Shown here: positions 1 through 7,445 of the stretch, one piece after another | How the letters are laid out: the number at the start of each line of letters is the position of its first letter | How positions within the stretch are numbered: the stretch's first letter is position 1 | Source of the DNA: an uncultured Oscillospiraceae bacterium | GTDB lineage: Bacteria; Bacillota; Clostridia; Oscillospirales; Acutalibacteraceae | NCBI GenBank assembly: GCA_900546265.1 | Contig: URCA01000015.1 | Span: 1-64,000 of the forward strand | DNA: 64,000 bases | Reading direction: 5' to 3' | The notes under the pieces: generated by a model | Told to the model about the DNA's origin: nothing | The model's database searches: none | Seen by the model: only the letters and a program-made list of their open reading frames with translations | Translations under genes and position numbers: made by a program

Positions 1-9
1 CGGCTTTTT

Positions 10-40
10 GTAGGGGCCACCGCTTCGCGCTGTCCCCTAC
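10..40. repeat. small inverted repeat at window edge
   Basis: GTAGGGG at 10-16 pairs with CCCCTAC at 34-40, with an inner CGC/GCG pairing. There is no T-run on either side, so it is not an obvious terminator. It may be a short dispersed palindrome; only one copy was seen in the window. Confidence 0.3.
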
Positions 41-58
41 ATGCTTAAGCATAGTCTC

Positions 59-88
59 AAAACGCCCGCCGAAATCGGCGGGCGTTTT
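59..88 (-). terminator. bidirectional intrinsic terminator at the end of the 17-gene operon
   Basis: A 14-bp perfect inverted repeat (AAAACGCCCGCCGA with its complement, 2-nt loop) starts with A4 and ends with T4, so it can work on both strands. It lies just after the last minus-strand gene of the run, which stops at 103. Confidence 0.8.
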
Positions 89-102
89 CATTTGGGCTTG
101 GT

Positions 103-312
103 TCAGGCCTCTTTCAGGGCGGCAAGGATGCGATCGCGCTTTTCCTGGGGGATGTTCCCCGCAAGGCTCAGCACCTGCCGCAGGGTCATGCTTTGGGCGA
201 AGGACAGCAGCGGGCTGTTCATCACCTCGGGCAGCTCCCGGCGAATCACCGCCTTGGCCGCCGGATTGGCCAGGATCTCCCGCACCGTCACCTGGTAATT
301 TTTTAAATCCAA
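103..312 (-). CDS. small conserved-type protein of unknown function, last gene of the operon
   Basis: A 69-residue protein starting at a TTG that is preceded by GGGAGG seven bases upstream. It is predicted to be helical, with a run containing ILANPAAKAVI and SPLLSFAQSMTL, and ends in a basic helix. It has no signal peptide or membrane segment, so it is probably cytoplasmic. I do not recognise a named family with certainty; the ANPAAKAVI-type segment resembles short tails found in carbohydrate-gene neighbourhoods of Clostridia (recollection, not checked). It lies 168 bases after the rhamnose isomerase gene, behind a hairpin at 413-444, so its expression may be separately tuned. The good start signal and the terminator directly after it support a real gene. 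Confidence 0.6.
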   Translation of the reverse strand: MDLKNYQVTVREILANPAAKAVIRRELPEVMNSPLLSFAQSMTLRQVLSLAGNIPQEKRDRILAALKEA

Positions 313-412
313 TGGATCACCTCCCGCTTTCTATCATAGTCTATGCAGCGGGAGGGCGGGAGTTGCCTGGAGCGGTTGTGATAAACCAGGACAGGCAAGG
401 AGGCAAGACAGT

Positions 413-453
413 AGGCCGCCCGGAAACGAAGCTCCGGGCGGCCTTGCTTTTTT
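413..453 (+). terminator. hairpin with T-run between rhamnose isomerase and the 69-residue gene
   Basis: AGGCCGCCCGGA at 413-424 pairs perfectly with 433-444, and T6 follows at 448-453. As a terminator it points along the plus strand, where no gene is seen. On the minus strand it is a strong hairpin without a U-tract, and could partly end or stabilise the operon transcript after rhamnose isomerase. The rest of 313-479 shows nothing else. Confidence 0.5.
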
Positions 454-479
454 ACCAGTGCATGCGAGATTGAGAATGG

Positions 480-1745
480 TTATCGTTTGCTTTGAACGGC
501 TTGCTCATACTGCTTCAGCGACGTCAGCCACTCGGTGTTCACGGGCACGCCCGTCTGCAGGCACAGCGCGTTCCACACGGCGTTGATCGGCAGATTTTTG
601 AACTCCTCCATGAGCGCGAGACGGGTGGTGTAATCGCCGGCCGCCTCTGCCTGCTCGAGCAGGTGACTGGGCTCCAGCAGGGCGGTCAGCATCCCCTTCC
701 CGGCGGCCCGCAGGCCGATCACCCAGGCGGCCACCCGGTTGATGCTCGCGTCGAAGTAATCCAGCCCCATGGCGATCTTCCCGAAAAAGCCGCCCCGCTT
801 CATCTCCTGCATCAGGCTGGTCAAATCGTCGCACTGAATCAGCACATGATCGCTGTCCCAGCGGATGCCCCGGCTGATATGCAGCATCAAATCATCCACC
901 AGCAGGGCCACCGAGGACAGCTTATCCACGACGCTTTCGGTCGGATGATAATGCCCGGTATCCATGCAGACGCCGACATGGTTTTTCGCCGCATAGGCCA
1001 GATAAAACTCATGGGAACCTACGGTAAAGCTTTCCACCCCGATGCCGAACAGCTTGCCCTCCAGCACGTCGACCACATACTGTCTATCCTGCCTGAGCGC
1101 AAAAATCTGATCCAGCGAATCCTTCAGATACTCCCGATAGAGCAGCCGGTTGGCCGGGATATCCTTTAAGCCGTCCGGAATCCAGATGTTGTTGACGCAG
1201 ACCGTGCCCAGCTGCCGGCCGATTTCGGCCGAAATGGCCCGCGCGCCGATCCCCGCCTTTATCCAATAGTCGCGCACGTCCTTCCGGCGGGAAGCCAGGG
1301 AAAATCCGTCCACCATCATCGGATGGGTGAAAAAGGAGGCGTTGAAGTCGAGCCCGTAGCCCTGTTCCTTCGCCCAGTCGATCCAGTTCTGGAAGTCCTC
1401 CGCCGTCAGCTCATTGCGCGGGGTCGGCGTTTTGGGCTCCGCATACATGCTGTGCAGATTGACGCGATGGCGGCAGGGCGACAGGCTGAACGCCATGTCA
1501 ATATCCTGCCGCAGCTCCCGTGCGTTGCGCGCCGCTCCGCCGTAGCTGCCGGTGACCAGATTTTGGCTGGCCACATCCCCCAGCTGCTCGAAGCCCTGTA
1601 CGTCGTCCCCCTGCCAGCAATGCAGCGATATGGGGATTTCCCGGAACTGCCGCAGCGCCTCGTCGGTATCCACGCCAAACCCACGGTAAACCCGCTTGGC
1701 CTCCTCATAGGCCTTCAAAATTTGCTCGGTATCCGTCGGATACAT
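480..1745 (-). CDS. rhaA: L-rhamnose isomerase
   Basis: Converts L-rhamnose to L-rhamnulose in the cytoplasm, the first step of rhamnose catabolism. The product is 421 residues, the usual length of RhaA. Family marks in order are LHCWQGDDV (41-49), VNLHSMYAEPKTP (95-107), LDFNASFFTHP (132-142) and, later, CMDTGHYHPTE, which carry the metal-binding His, Asp and Glu positions of this TIM-barrel enzyme. I chose the ATG at 1745 because GGGAGG sits nine bases upstream; an in-frame start eight codons earlier has no such site. The gene follows the URO-D-like gene by 64 bases in the same operon. Rhamnulokinase and rhamnulose-phosphate aldolase are not in the window, so the next steps must be encoded elsewhere. 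Its presence indicates that the imported glycan contains L-rhamnose. Confidence 0.95.
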   Translation of the reverse strand: MYPTDTEQILKAYEEAKRVYRGFGVDTDEALRQFREIPISLHCWQGDDVQGFEQLGDVASQNLVTGSYGGAARNARELRQDIDMAFSLSPCRHRVNLHSMYAEPKTPTPRNELTAEDFQNWIDWAKEQGYGLDFNASFFTHPMMVDGFSLASRRKDVRDYWIKAGIGARAISAEIGRQLGTVCVNNIWIPDGLKDIPANRLLYREYLKDSLDQIFALRQDRQYVVDVLEGKLFGIGVESFTVGSHEFYLAYAAKNHVGVCMDTGHYHPTESVVDKLSSVALLVDDLMLHISRGIRWDSDHVLIQCDDLTSLMQEMKRGGFFGKIAMGLDYFDASINRVAAWVIGLRAAGKGMLTALLEPSHLLEQAEAAGDYTTRLALMEEFKNLPINAVWNALCLQTGVPVNTEWLTSLKQYEQAVQSKR

Positions 1746-1809
1746 CCTGGTTTTCCTCCCTTGCATCATCGATTTTATATAGGGCAGCCCTATCGCCCTT
1801 CATTTCGTG

Positions 1810-2814
1810 TCATGCCTCTTTTACTACTTTTGTCGCATACTCCCGCAGCAAACGGAGATATATCCGGTAATTCTCCAGGCTGACATCCGGCGGGGTCTGG
1901 TGATCGACACAAGGGACATAGCAGCCGCGTTTCATTGCCGGATAGATCCGTTCAAACTCCCGCCGCATCGCTTCCTCCCCGTCTTTCATCACGGTTTTAT
2001 CGAAGCCGCCGATAAACTTAAACGTGGGGTATTGCTCCGTCAGACGGTTGATGTCCACGCCGGCCATGCGTTCCAGGGGCAGAATGCCATCAAAGCCGCA
2101 CTCCACCAACCATGGCAGGATGCTTTCCACCATGCCGTCGCTGTCGTAAATCACCGTTTGCCCCAGCGCTTTCATCTCTTTCAGGAACGCCAGGTAGTAC
2201 GGTTTCAAAAATTCATCCCACATGGCCTTGCCTATCATGGGGCCATGATTGTAGGACATGTCTTCCCCAAGGAGGATAAAGGCGGGAGAAGCCTGCTCCA
2301 AGAACCGCTTTACCGCCGTGATGTTGTAGGTCAGCAAATCCCGGCAAATGCGGTGGTATAGCTCCGGCTGTTCATAGAAGGCGACCAAGTGGTTTTCTAT
2401 TCCCAGCAGGGTGCGGGGCCACCAGAAAAAGCCGTTCAGATTCAATTCGAACAGGTAGTCCCCGCAATCGCTTTCCTCCTTGCGGGCCAGAACGAAATCC
2501 CTCACCTTTTCGAAGGGATCGGCGGGATAGATACAAGGGAGCAGCGCCTCATATTCCTCCTCGCTATAAATGACCGGAGCCCCATGAGGCGGTTCCTTCC
2601 ATCCCTCTCCTCTGGGATCGATGGTGGTATACCAAAGCGGATCCAGCCCCATGAGCGCCTGAATCCGGTCAGGCTCCAGCGCATTGTCCAGCCCTTCCGC
2701 GTACCATCTCTCCAGCGTCTGATCCCAGTAAGGCGCATATTCAATCAGGGGCATACGCTCGATATGCTTGTTATGGCGGACAAAGTATGCATCAAAGATT
2801 TCCCGCTTGTTCAT
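1810..2814 (-). CDS. uroporphyrinogen decarboxylase-family protein (possible methyltransferase)
   Basis: A 334-residue cytoplasmic protein with the overall pattern of the URO-D/MtaA/CmuA superfamily: an N-terminal helical cap, LGEDMSYNHGPMIG (about 182-195), VIYDSDGMVE, and a C-terminal VPCVDHQTPPDVS segment resembling the family's late DHQTPPDV-type motif. True HemE proteins sit with haem genes and are about 340-350 residues; none of those neighbours is present here. The family also includes corrinoid methyltransferases that move methyl groups from methoxylated or methylated compounds. Lying between an alpha-mannosidase and L-rhamnose isomerase, it may handle O-methylated sugars, but that is inference and no corrinoid protein gene is nearby. 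The family call is firm; the substrate is unknown. Confidence 0.8.
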   Translation of the reverse strand: MNKREIFDAYFVRHNKHIERMPLIEYAPYWDQTLERWYAEGLDNALEPDRIQALMGLDPLWYTTIDPRGEGWKEPPHGAPVIYSEEEYEALLPCIYPADPFEKVRDFVLARKEESDCGDYLFELNLNGFFWWPRTLLGIENHLVAFYEQPELYHRICRDLLTYNITAVKRFLEQASPAFILLGEDMSYNHGPMIGKAMWDEFLKPYYLAFLKEMKALGQTVIYDSDGMVESILPWLVECGFDGILPLERMAGVDINRLTEQYPTFKFIGGFDKTVMKDGEEAMRREFERIYPAMKRGCYVPCVDHQTPPDVSLENYRIYLRLLREYATKVVKEA

Positions 2815-2830
2815 ATGACCGCCCCACCAA

Positions 2831-5536
2831 TCAATCGGTTTCCAGCTTATCCAGCCGCAGGGTGGCCAGCTCCTTGGGCTTCAGAGAGAGGGCTATCCGG
2901 CCTTCGCCGATGTAGGTCTGTCCCTCTTCGCTCATGGTGGTCAGGCTGCCGCGGGCCGCCGCCGTCACGACCGCCGTCTGTTCGCTTTCGGAATAGTTGA
3001 GAAGCCGCAGGATAAGCCCCTGCCCATCCTCCGCTTTTTTGAAAGCGGTCACCAGAACGCCCTCCCCCGCGACCTCGACAGCCGGCGTGTTGTCCGCCAC
3101 GCGCAGGGCCGCGTTGTCGTCCGGAAGATAGAACAGCTCGGACAGGCGCGTGTCCTGTACGGCGGTCCGGCCGCCTGAGAATTTCTTGCGATCGCAGGCG
3201 GTGGCGTAGGCGAGCAGCGGATTGCGGAACCGTTTGGCAACCTGCGGAAGCCCGGCGCGGACATAGCCGCCGGTGTAGGTATAAACGGCCAGGCGGCCCT
3301 CCAAGCGGCGCAGGCACTGGTTCTCCGGGCAGTCCCACTGGCTCCCGCCGATCTGCTCCAGCGTCTCCATGTTGCGGACAATGCTGCCCGTGGAGCGCAC
3401 CATCGTGAAGGCGAGTGCCTGACGCTCATCCAAATGCTCGTACTCATGCAGCCCCTCGGTCAGCACGGCAAAGCCCGCCTCCTCATCCTCCAGCAAGGCA
3501 AAGGACGTGTTGGGAAACACCGGGCTTTTGGTCGTCGGATAGCTGTCATGGATGGTGTGCGACACGATGTCGAAGGGGATATCCGCCGTGCTTATCTGCG
3601 AGGCGATGCCGGCGTGGAAAACCAGCCGCATCCGGTGATCCTTCGCGCGGTTGTCCAGCGTGTAGCCGACATGCAGCAGCGCGTCGCCCTTTTCGATGGA
3701 CAGCGTCAGCTCAACCGTGCAGACGGCCAGCTGCTCCGCCCGCTTTTTCTGTGAAAAATCGTAGTAGGCGGGGACACACATCTCCCTCGTAATCCGGATC
3801 GCCTGCCGGTACGCGTTGTGTTCCAGCACCTCCACCGCAGCGGGGAAGTCCCGTCCCCAAAAGAAGGGCTCCCCGTTGTTCCAATACATATAGCTGTCGC
3901 CGTAATCGGCGGATTCTTCAATATCCAGAATATCCTCGTACAGCCGCTCTGTCTTTTTATCGAGCAAATCGACGCGGCCGTCCTCGCCGACGGTTACCCG
4001 GATGCAGGCGTTTTCCATCACCGGCTCGCTTTTCTGCAGCGGCTCGAACAGCGCGGGAGTCCGCTCCGCCCGGCGGATGCGGTATCCCTTCGCCGCAAAG
4101 GGCTGCACCCCCTGCGCGTACAGATACAGCGTATACCGATCCACATCCAGAACGCCGGGGAGGTTTACGGGGGAAAACACGTCCCTTTGGGTGCACTCTT
4201 TGGAAAGCAGCGCGTATTCCACGGGGCTGCCCGCCGCGTCGGTGATGGTGAATCCCGCGAAGTCATCCGAGGCCGGAATGTCGACGACCGCTTTCAAAAC
4301 GCCGGACTGCTCCGTTTCCGTGGAATTCACCGCCAGCAGAATATAGCTGTCGGCGCTCTCCTCCGCCAGCTCCATGTGCTCCGCCAGCTCTCTCAGGCCG
4401 CGCGCGAGCATTTCATTCGTCACCTCGGACAACCGGGCGTAGTTATCCTCCATATGCCGGTGAACCTCGTCGCGGGAACAGCCGCATATGCTGTCGTGCG
4501 GGTGGTTCTTCATCAGGTTTTTCCACATGTACCGGAAATGATCGAGCGAGTAGCTCTCCGGCGCGGCGCCATAGAGCTGCAGCATGGCGTACAGCGGCTC
4601 CAGCCGGCATTCCAGCATGTTCTGCGCGCGGACGTTGGCTGTCTTCAAGTAGCTGCGGGAGGACAGCGTCCCTTTGAGGAGCTTCAGGTCGCCGCCGTGA
4701 CGCAGCTCCCCCTTATAGGTCTTCAGGGGAACCTGGTGTTCCTCAATATACGCCTGCACCTGACGGATATACGCCTCCATATGGTACTGCCGCACCGCGT
4801 AATCCTTTTGCAGCGTGTCCAGAATGGGAAGAAGGTTGTCCTGGGCCTCCAGATGATCCACACCGTTCATCAGCAGCAGGTAGGGGGTGACCGCCACCCC
4901 TTCGAACTGCTTTTCCACACAGTCCAGCAGCAGCTTCGATACCTCGATGTCTTCGGAAAAGCGCTGGGCGTTGTTATACCAGAACGCCATATGTATCGCC
5001 AAAACCCGGCTGCCGTCGGCGCCCTCCCAGATAAACTCCGACGGGGTGGTTTTGGTGATCACTTCCCCCTGCGGTCCCACCTCGTAATCCGCCAGCCCCC
5101 TGCCGAAAACGAAATTGTCCAGGCCGAAATTGTTCAGGATCTGCGGCAGCTGAGAGATGTTGCCGAACTGATCCGCCGCATAGCCCACCTTGCCGCAGTT
5201 TCCAAAAGACGCGGCGATGCGGCGCCCTTCCAGCAGGTTGCGGATGGTGGACTCTCCGCTCGTCAGATAAAAATCATTCTGCAGATACCAAGGCCCCACC
5301 ACCAGCCGGCCCTCGGTGATGTACCGCCGCAGCGTTTCCCGGCGGGAGGGCCGGTACTCCAGATAATCCTCCAGCACCACCGTCTGCGCATCCAGGTGGA
5401 ATATATACGCCGGATACTTCTCCAGAGTCGCCAGCAGGTGATCGATGAGATCCACCAGCTTGAGCTTAAACCGTTCAAGGGGCATATACCATTCTCTGTC
5501 CCAATGGGTATGGGAAACCACACAGAAATACTTCAT
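2831..5536 (-). CDS. GH38 alpha-mannosidase
   Basis: A 901-residue glycoside hydrolase of family 38, which removes alpha-linked mannose with a zinc ion at the active site. There is no signal peptide, so it should act in the cytoplasm on imported oligosaccharides. The N-terminal HTHWDREW (9-16) gives zinc ligands His11 and Asp13. YAADQFGNISQLPQ holds the catalytic nucleophile Asp122. HPHDSICGC gives the later zinc-ligand His347. The remaining ~500 residues are the usual mid-domain and beta-sandwich parts. Length fits bacterial GH38 enzymes. The ATG at 5536 follows GAGGAG by eight bases. It ends 17 bases before the URO-D-like gene, in one operon with two permease pairs. Confidence 0.95.
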   Translation of the reverse strand: MKYFCVVSHTHWDREWYMPLERFKLKLVDLIDHLLATLEKYPAYIFHLDAQTVVLEDYLEYRPSRRETLRRYITEGRLVVGPWYLQNDFYLTSGESTIRNLLEGRRIAASFGNCGKVGYAADQFGNISQLPQILNNFGLDNFVFGRGLADYEVGPQGEVITKTTPSEFIWEGADGSRVLAIHMAFWYNNAQRFSEDIEVSKLLLDCVEKQFEGVAVTPYLLLMNGVDHLEAQDNLLPILDTLQKDYAVRQYHMEAYIRQVQAYIEEHQVPLKTYKGELRHGGDLKLLKGTLSSRSYLKTANVRAQNMLECRLEPLYAMLQLYGAAPESYSLDHFRYMWKNLMKNHPHDSICGCSRDEVHRHMEDNYARLSEVTNEMLARGLRELAEHMELAEESADSYILLAVNSTETEQSGVLKAVVDIPASDDFAGFTITDAAGSPVEYALLSKECTQRDVFSPVNLPGVLDVDRYTLYLYAQGVQPFAAKGYRIRRAERTPALFEPLQKSEPVMENACIRVTVGEDGRVDLLDKKTERLYEDILDIEESADYGDSYMYWNNGEPFFWGRDFPAAVEVLEHNAYRQAIRITREMCVPAYYDFSQKKRAEQLAVCTVELTLSIEKGDALLHVGYTLDNRAKDHRMRLVFHAGIASQISTADIPFDIVSHTIHDSYPTTKSPVFPNTSFALLEDEEAGFAVLTEGLHEYEHLDERQALAFTMVRSTGSIVRNMETLEQIGGSQWDCPENQCLRRLEGRLAVYTYTGGYVRAGLPQVAKRFRNPLLAYATACDRKKFSGGRTAVQDTRLSELFYLPDDNAALRVADNTPAVEVAGEGVLVTAFKKAEDGQGLILRLLNYSESEQTAVVTAAARGSLTTMSEEGQTYIGEGRIALSLKPKELATLRLDKLETD

Positions 5537-5568
5537 TTGGGCGACTCCTCAACTCGAATTTTATTATG

Positions 5569-6504
5569 TCAGCCAACCAGGCCGCTTCGCTCGATGCCCT
5601 GAATGATCTTGCGCTGCAGCAGGCAGTAAAACAGCAGCAGCGGCAGCAGCGCCAGGATGGTCGCCGCGTTGGCTTTGACCATGGTGTAGTACATTTCCTT
5701 GTTCCCGATGGACACCGCATTCATGATGGCGATGACATTGGGCAGCAGCTTGACCTCGCCCATGAGCAGATTCGAATAGAAGGTATCCGTCCACTGCCAG
5801 GCAAAGGAAAGGGAGAAAATCACGACAAAAATGGATTTGGCCATGGGCACCACGATGCGGAAAAAGGTGCGGTAGGTTCCGGAACCGTCCACATGGGCCG
5901 CTTCAATGAGCTCATCCGGAATCGAGCGGTAATATTGATAGGTGAGTATCACGAAGATGCCGGCGCGGAAGCTCAGCGTCGTGGCCGCCAGGATCGCCAT
6001 CGGCCAGACGGTGTTGGTCAGCTGTACAGCCGATCCGGTCAGCCCCTCTATCAGCCCGAAGAAATCGAAAAACCGAAAGGAGGAATACAGCGGCAGCGAT
6101 ATGGTCTGAATGGGCATCATCATGGTGAACACCACCACGCCGATCAGCAGCTTGCTGCCCGGGAAGCGAAACCGCGCCAGCCCGTAGCCCACCAGGGCGG
6201 AGGAAACGGTCGCCAGCACCGCCACCACCACCGCATACAAGGTCGTGTGATAGAAGCCCTGTACATAGTCGGGCGTCTGCAGCAGCCCCCGGTAGATATC
6301 CAGCGTCCAGTTCTTCGGGATCAGCATGACGGTGGGATCGTACATGTCGTCCAGCGACATGAAGGAGGCGAGGATTTTAAATAAGAAGGGATACAGAATC
6401 ACATATGCAAAGCCGAGCAGCATCACGAACAGGCCGCATTGCACGACCAGATGGCCGGCCTTTTTTTCGAGCCGCCGTTTCGTTTTTTGGGACAGCCACG
6501 CCAT
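5569..6504 (-). CDS. carbohydrate ABC transporter permease (inner subunit, LacG/MalG type), pair 1
   Basis: A 312-residue membrane protein with about six transmembrane helices. The first is near residues 17-40, after a basic N-terminus. The ATPase-docking loop EAAHVDGSGTYRTFFRIVVP lies in the last third. I set the start at the ATG at 6504, which shares an A with the TAA stop of the preceding permease gene (TAATG), a sign of translational coupling. It pairs with that gene to form the channel of a sugar importer. No ATP-binding subunit is encoded in the operon. Confidence 0.9.
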   Translation of the reverse strand: MAWLSQKTKRRLEKKAGHLVVQCGLFVMLLGFAYVILYPFLFKILASFMSLDDMYDPTVMLIPKNWTLDIYRGLLQTPDYVQGFYHTTLYAVVVAVLATVSSALVGYGLARFRFPGSKLLIGVVVFTMMMPIQTISLPLYSSFRFFDFFGLIEGLTGSAVQLTNTVWPMAILAATTLSFRAGIFVILTYQYYRSIPDELIEAAHVDGSGTYRTFFRIVVPMAKSIFVVIFSLSFAWQWTDTFYSNLLMGEVKLLPNVIAIMNAVSIGNKEMYYTMVKANAATILALLPLLLFYCLLQRKIIQGIERSGLVG

Positions 6505-7445
6505 TATCGCCCGCCCTCCTTTCGGCTTTTGCGATAGGCCCTGGTGAAGAGCCAGAAAAGCAGCAGCAGCGCCGCCATCAGCACGGCGATACACAGGAAA
6601 TGGATCCACGCCATGGCGGAGGAATATCCGTATTTTCCTTTGGTAAAGGCCACGTATTTCAAATAATCCATCAGCCGGGTATTGTCCCGGGTCAAGCTCT
6701 CGATAAAGGTATAGACGACATTGACCAGCACGTAGGGGACCACCATCGGCAGCGTGATTTTCCAAAAGGAAGACCACGCCGACGCCCCTTCCACCTTGGC
6801 CGACTCATACACCGAAACCGGAATCGACTGGATACCGGCGAGGAAAATCAGGATCTGCACCCCGCTGCGGTTGACCACGTCGATGATATTGTTGGCGGCG
6901 CCGGTGACCCCCTGAATAAGCGCCGGGCTGAAATTGAGCTGCTGCAGAATCAGCGACGCGTTGCCGAGCGCGCCCAGCACGGTGCTGTCCTGATTGGCAG
7001 TCGCGCTGTTCATGACGCTCATGACCATGTTTTCGCTGTCCATCATGCTGAGCAGCCCGGTGCAGGCAATGACCGGCAGAAAGAACAGCGCGCGAAACGC
7101 GGTTCTTCCCCAAACCTTGGTGTTGAGGACGACGGCGATAAAGAGGGAAAACACCAGAATGATGGGGGCCGTGGTCACCAGCGACCGCAGGTCCTCCGCC
7201 AGATACTTGACAAAGTCGGCGTCCACCCGCAGGGCATAATGAAAGTTTTCCAGGCCGGCAAAGGTGAACTGCAGACCGTTCTGAACGCTGACGTCGGAAA
7301 AGGCAAACCGGACGCCGGAGACCATCATCTGGAGAAAAACAAAAAGCAGACCGGCCAGGAGAGGGGAAACAAAGACAAGACCCGCCCATTGAACCTTCCG
7401 GCGCCTGCCGCGCTTCCCCGCGCCGGCTACAAGTTTATTGCCCAT
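6504..7445 (-). CDS. carbohydrate ABC transporter permease (LacF/UgpA type), pair 1
   Basis: A 313-residue integral membrane protein with a basic N-terminus (GKRGRRRK) and about six or seven hydrophobic helices. The loop ESAKVEGASAWSSFWKITLP in the C-terminal half is the EAA-type coupling motif. Between helices it carries a longer insertion (about 135-185) than the pair-2 homologue. Its ATG lies inside the end of the DUF5696-type gene (11-base overlap), and its stop overlaps the next permease start, so all three are probably co-translated. The substrate is not determinable from the sequence; the context suggests rhamnose- or mannose-containing oligosaccharides. Confidence 0.9.
   Translation of the reverse strand: MGNKLVAGAGKRGRRRKVQWAGLVFVSPLLAGLLFVFLQMMVSGVRFAFSDVSVQNGLQFTFAGLENFHYALRVDADFVKYLAEDLRSLVTTAPIILVFSLFIAVVLNTKVWGRTAFRALFFLPVIACTGLLSMMDSENMVMSVMNSATANQDSTVLGALGNASLILQQLNFSPALIQGVTGAANNIIDVVNRSGVQILIFLAGIQSIPVSVYESAKVEGASAWSSFWKITLPMVVPYVLVNVVYTFIESLTRDNTRLMDYLKYVAFTKGKYGYSSAMAWIHFLCIAVLMAALLLLFWLFTRAYRKSRKEGGR

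Noticed and set aside
3818..5602. Long plus-strand open frame (about 594 codons) opposite the GH38 gene
   Set aside because: It mirrors the codon pattern of a G+C-rich gene on the other strand, is His/Arg/Gln rich, has no domain, and GH38 is unambiguous.
6505..6777. N-terminal extension of the pair-1 MalG-type permease by 91 residues
   Set aside because: The extension is read inside the preceding permease gene in another frame; the TAATG overlap at 6504 gives the real start.
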